DNA of 24,012 nucleotides from Phaeoceros laevis. Lineage: Eukaryota; Anthocerotophyta; Anthocerotopsida; Notothyladales. The notes under the pieces were generated by a model, which saw only the letters and a list, made by a program, of their open reading frames with translations, had not been told where the DNA came from and made no database searches. The stretch is taken from the NCBI GenBank assembly GCA_049999765.1, contig JBNGIQ010004459.1:1-24012 (forward strand), read 5' to 3'. Made by a program: the position numbers and the translations under genes. Shown in pieces: positions 19,159-24,012 of the stretch. Position 1 is the first letter of the stretch. The number at the start of each line of letters is the position of its first letter.

Positions 19159-19227
19159 GAAATGCAATTCCACATATTGCAGAGTGGCACTTGGTGTAGC
19201 ACTCTGGAAGATGTAGAATTGCATCTC
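19159..19227. repeat. miRNA-precursor-like hairpin
   Basis: Positions 19159-19186 pair with 19200-19227: 24 of 28 positions pair, four single mismatches, no bulge, with a 13-nt loop. It lies between the MITE and the DDM1 stop codon and would be in the DDM1 3'UTR if that extends this far. Size and symmetry fit a short plant pre-miRNA, but a small transposon relic would look the same. Expression data would be needed to call it an ncRNA. Confidence 0.55.
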
Positions 19228-19312
19228 GGTGTTTTGAGATGTTTAAATAAGTTCAGGCTGGCCAATGTACGACACAGCTGCTAAAAATATTACACGTTAA
19301 CCCACTAATGGC

Positions 19313-22964
<3,652 letters not shown>

Positions 22965-23058
22965 CACAGCCACTGCTCCTGCTTGCTCCGCAAGCACCGC
23001 TGCACGTTGTTCGGGGACAAAGTTTCCTTTCGTTTCTGGTGCGTCAACCAAAGCGCAA

Positions 23059-23069
23059 TTTGGCGGGAA
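23059..23069. promoter_or_regulatory. E2F/DP binding site upstream of DDM1
   Basis: TTTGGCGGGAA, a perfect match to the plant E2F consensus WTTSSCSS, 95 nt before the DDM1 start codon. E2F control would fit S-phase expression of a maintenance silencing factor. It also supports translation starting at 22964, since the site would otherwise be inside coding sequence. Confidence 0.6.
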
Positions 23070-23810
23070 CCCTTGGGAATCGGGGCTTTACGCAACTTTA
23101 TCATATATGGCACGGTGCTCACCAAGAATTTTTTTACTAACAGGCGATTTTCCTGCACATCTCCACTCTAACCGGCAAGTTTTCACGGCAACCGGCAAGT
23201 TCCTGCTAATACAATTTCGCACCGGCAAAACCTGTACTCTTTTGTTTCTCTACTTTTTTTTTTGTCCGAGACAGCCTACCCACCCGGCTGACCCAGCCAC
23301 CCTTTTTTCCCCTCATAGAGTACCCTGCCCTCACCTACACTCTTCTTTTACTCTTTTTCCATATTTCACTTTTTCTCAAGTTTTGGAAGTGTTTGACTAT
23401 CCTCAAGCTCATTTGATATATCTTCAAGATTTGATGTGCTTGCTTCCCCTTGCTCATTTGTCAGGATTCTTGATTCTTGCGTACAAACCCTGATGGACTA
23501 GTCAATTTGGCTTGTCCTCCACTCATCTCCTTCGCAGCTCCAACTTTACACTTTCTATTTAGTTTGCCATCCATGATAACTTTCTGTATCACAATAACAC
23601 AATAACACAATTGCAAAGTAGATTGAAACAAAAAAGAAAATGCAAATGACTGCAAAAAAACTCGCAATGAAGTAGGCCTAGGACCTTGATACAAAAGACT
23701 TGCTTCTTGTGGAGGGGTGGGTTCTCATATATAGTTCTTTCATCTCGATGGGTTTGTCATCTAATAAGACTTTAGAACAATTGAGGAACTTTGAAGTAGG
23801 ACCAAGCATA
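23070..23810. other. Non-coding upstream region of DDM1
   Basis: Mostly pyrimidine- and AT-rich sequence with T runs (for example 23254-23265) and no recognisable gene on either strand. It contains the CCGGCAA motifs. The DDM1 promoter is expected in the part nearest 23070. Confidence 0.5.
23171..23230. repeat. Three spaced CCGGCAA motifs in the DDM1 upstream region
   Basis: ACCGGCAAGT occurs at 23171 and 23191, and ACCGGCAAAA at 23221. The spacings are exactly 20 and 30 bp, so all copies would face the same side of the helix. They may be binding sites for one factor; no known factor is recognised. Confidence 0.5.
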
Positions 23811-24012
23811 GTAACGCGTTTCTTAAAATAAGTAACGTTACTGAAACGTTACGGAGGTCTGTAACGTTCTAGACGTTACCGTCAGCCGTTGCGTTCAATT
23901 ATAATTTTCCTTTTCCTTTAACAAAAATTTTTGAAGCGCTTTCCCGGCCTTTTCCGTATGTCGTTACACATTCTTAATTGCAAAATGGCCCGTTTAGGTG
24001 CTTCGACGGATT
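23811..24012. mobile_element. Probable hAT-type transposon end, continuing past the window
   Basis: A dense cluster of GTAACG/CGTTAC motifs in both orientations starts abruptly: GTAACGCGTT (23811), the perfect palindrome AGTAACGTTACT (23831-23842), AAACGTTAC (23844), GTAACGTT (23861), GACGTTAC (23872). Such arrays are typical of the subterminal transposase-binding regions of hAT elements. The element would extend to the right; the other end and target duplication are outside the window, so the class is only suggested. Confidence 0.4.

Noticed and set aside
19297-19311. Second piggyBac-like end (TTAACCC...GGCC) just before the DDM1 stop
   Set aside because: Only the first few bases resemble the element end; no partner end or target duplication.

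Overview
The window is nuclear DNA from a green plant of the streptophyte line (a land plant or a close algal relative) with a compact genome. The evidence is a set of plant-type genes with GT-AG introns of only about 69-187 nt: a nuclear-encoded plastid sigma factor, GDP-L-galactose phosphorylase, a homeobox-free ceramide synthase, a thylakoid-lumen PsbP-domain protein, a twin-LOV protein and the chromatin remodeller DDM1. A species cannot be named from this sequence. There is one scaffold gap of 100 N at 301-400.

Layout: 3-285 (+) is the 3' end of a gene with an SFR19/PHRF1-like C-terminal domain. 1716-3879 (+) is a five-exon plastid sigma factor. 4310-6388 (-) is GDP-L-galactose phosphorylase (VTC2/GGP), preceded in its leader (6483-6746) by a conserved upstream ORF with an ACG start. 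8802-8998 (+) holds a tRNA-Gln and an odd tRNA-Arg. 9304-10838 (-) is ceramide synthase. 11903-13661 (-) is phosphopantothenate-cysteine ligase. 13871-14791 (+) is PPD4, divergent from the previous gene. 15868-17181 (-) is a short twin-LOV (PAS/LOV, PLP/LLP) protein. 19313-22964 (-) is DDM1 in 14 coding exons. The spaces carry a TTAA-flanked piggyBac-like MITE, two clear hairpins and, at the right edge, a probable hAT-type transposon end.

The most interesting point is that VTC2 and the PAS/LOV gene lie about 9.5 kb apart on the same strand. In Arabidopsis and tomato the PAS/LOV protein binds GDP-L-galactose phosphorylase and represses it, and blue light relieves this. The VTC2 leader also keeps the ascorbate-sensing uORF. 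The window therefore holds the control enzyme of ascorbate synthesis, its translational feedback element and its likely light-dependent repressor. Four other genes/RNA loci lie between them, so the linkage may be chance; synteny in relatives would decide.

Exon limits were derived by hand from reading frame, GT/AG borders and remembered family sequence. Transcription starts, poly(A) sites and UTR introns cannot be seen.
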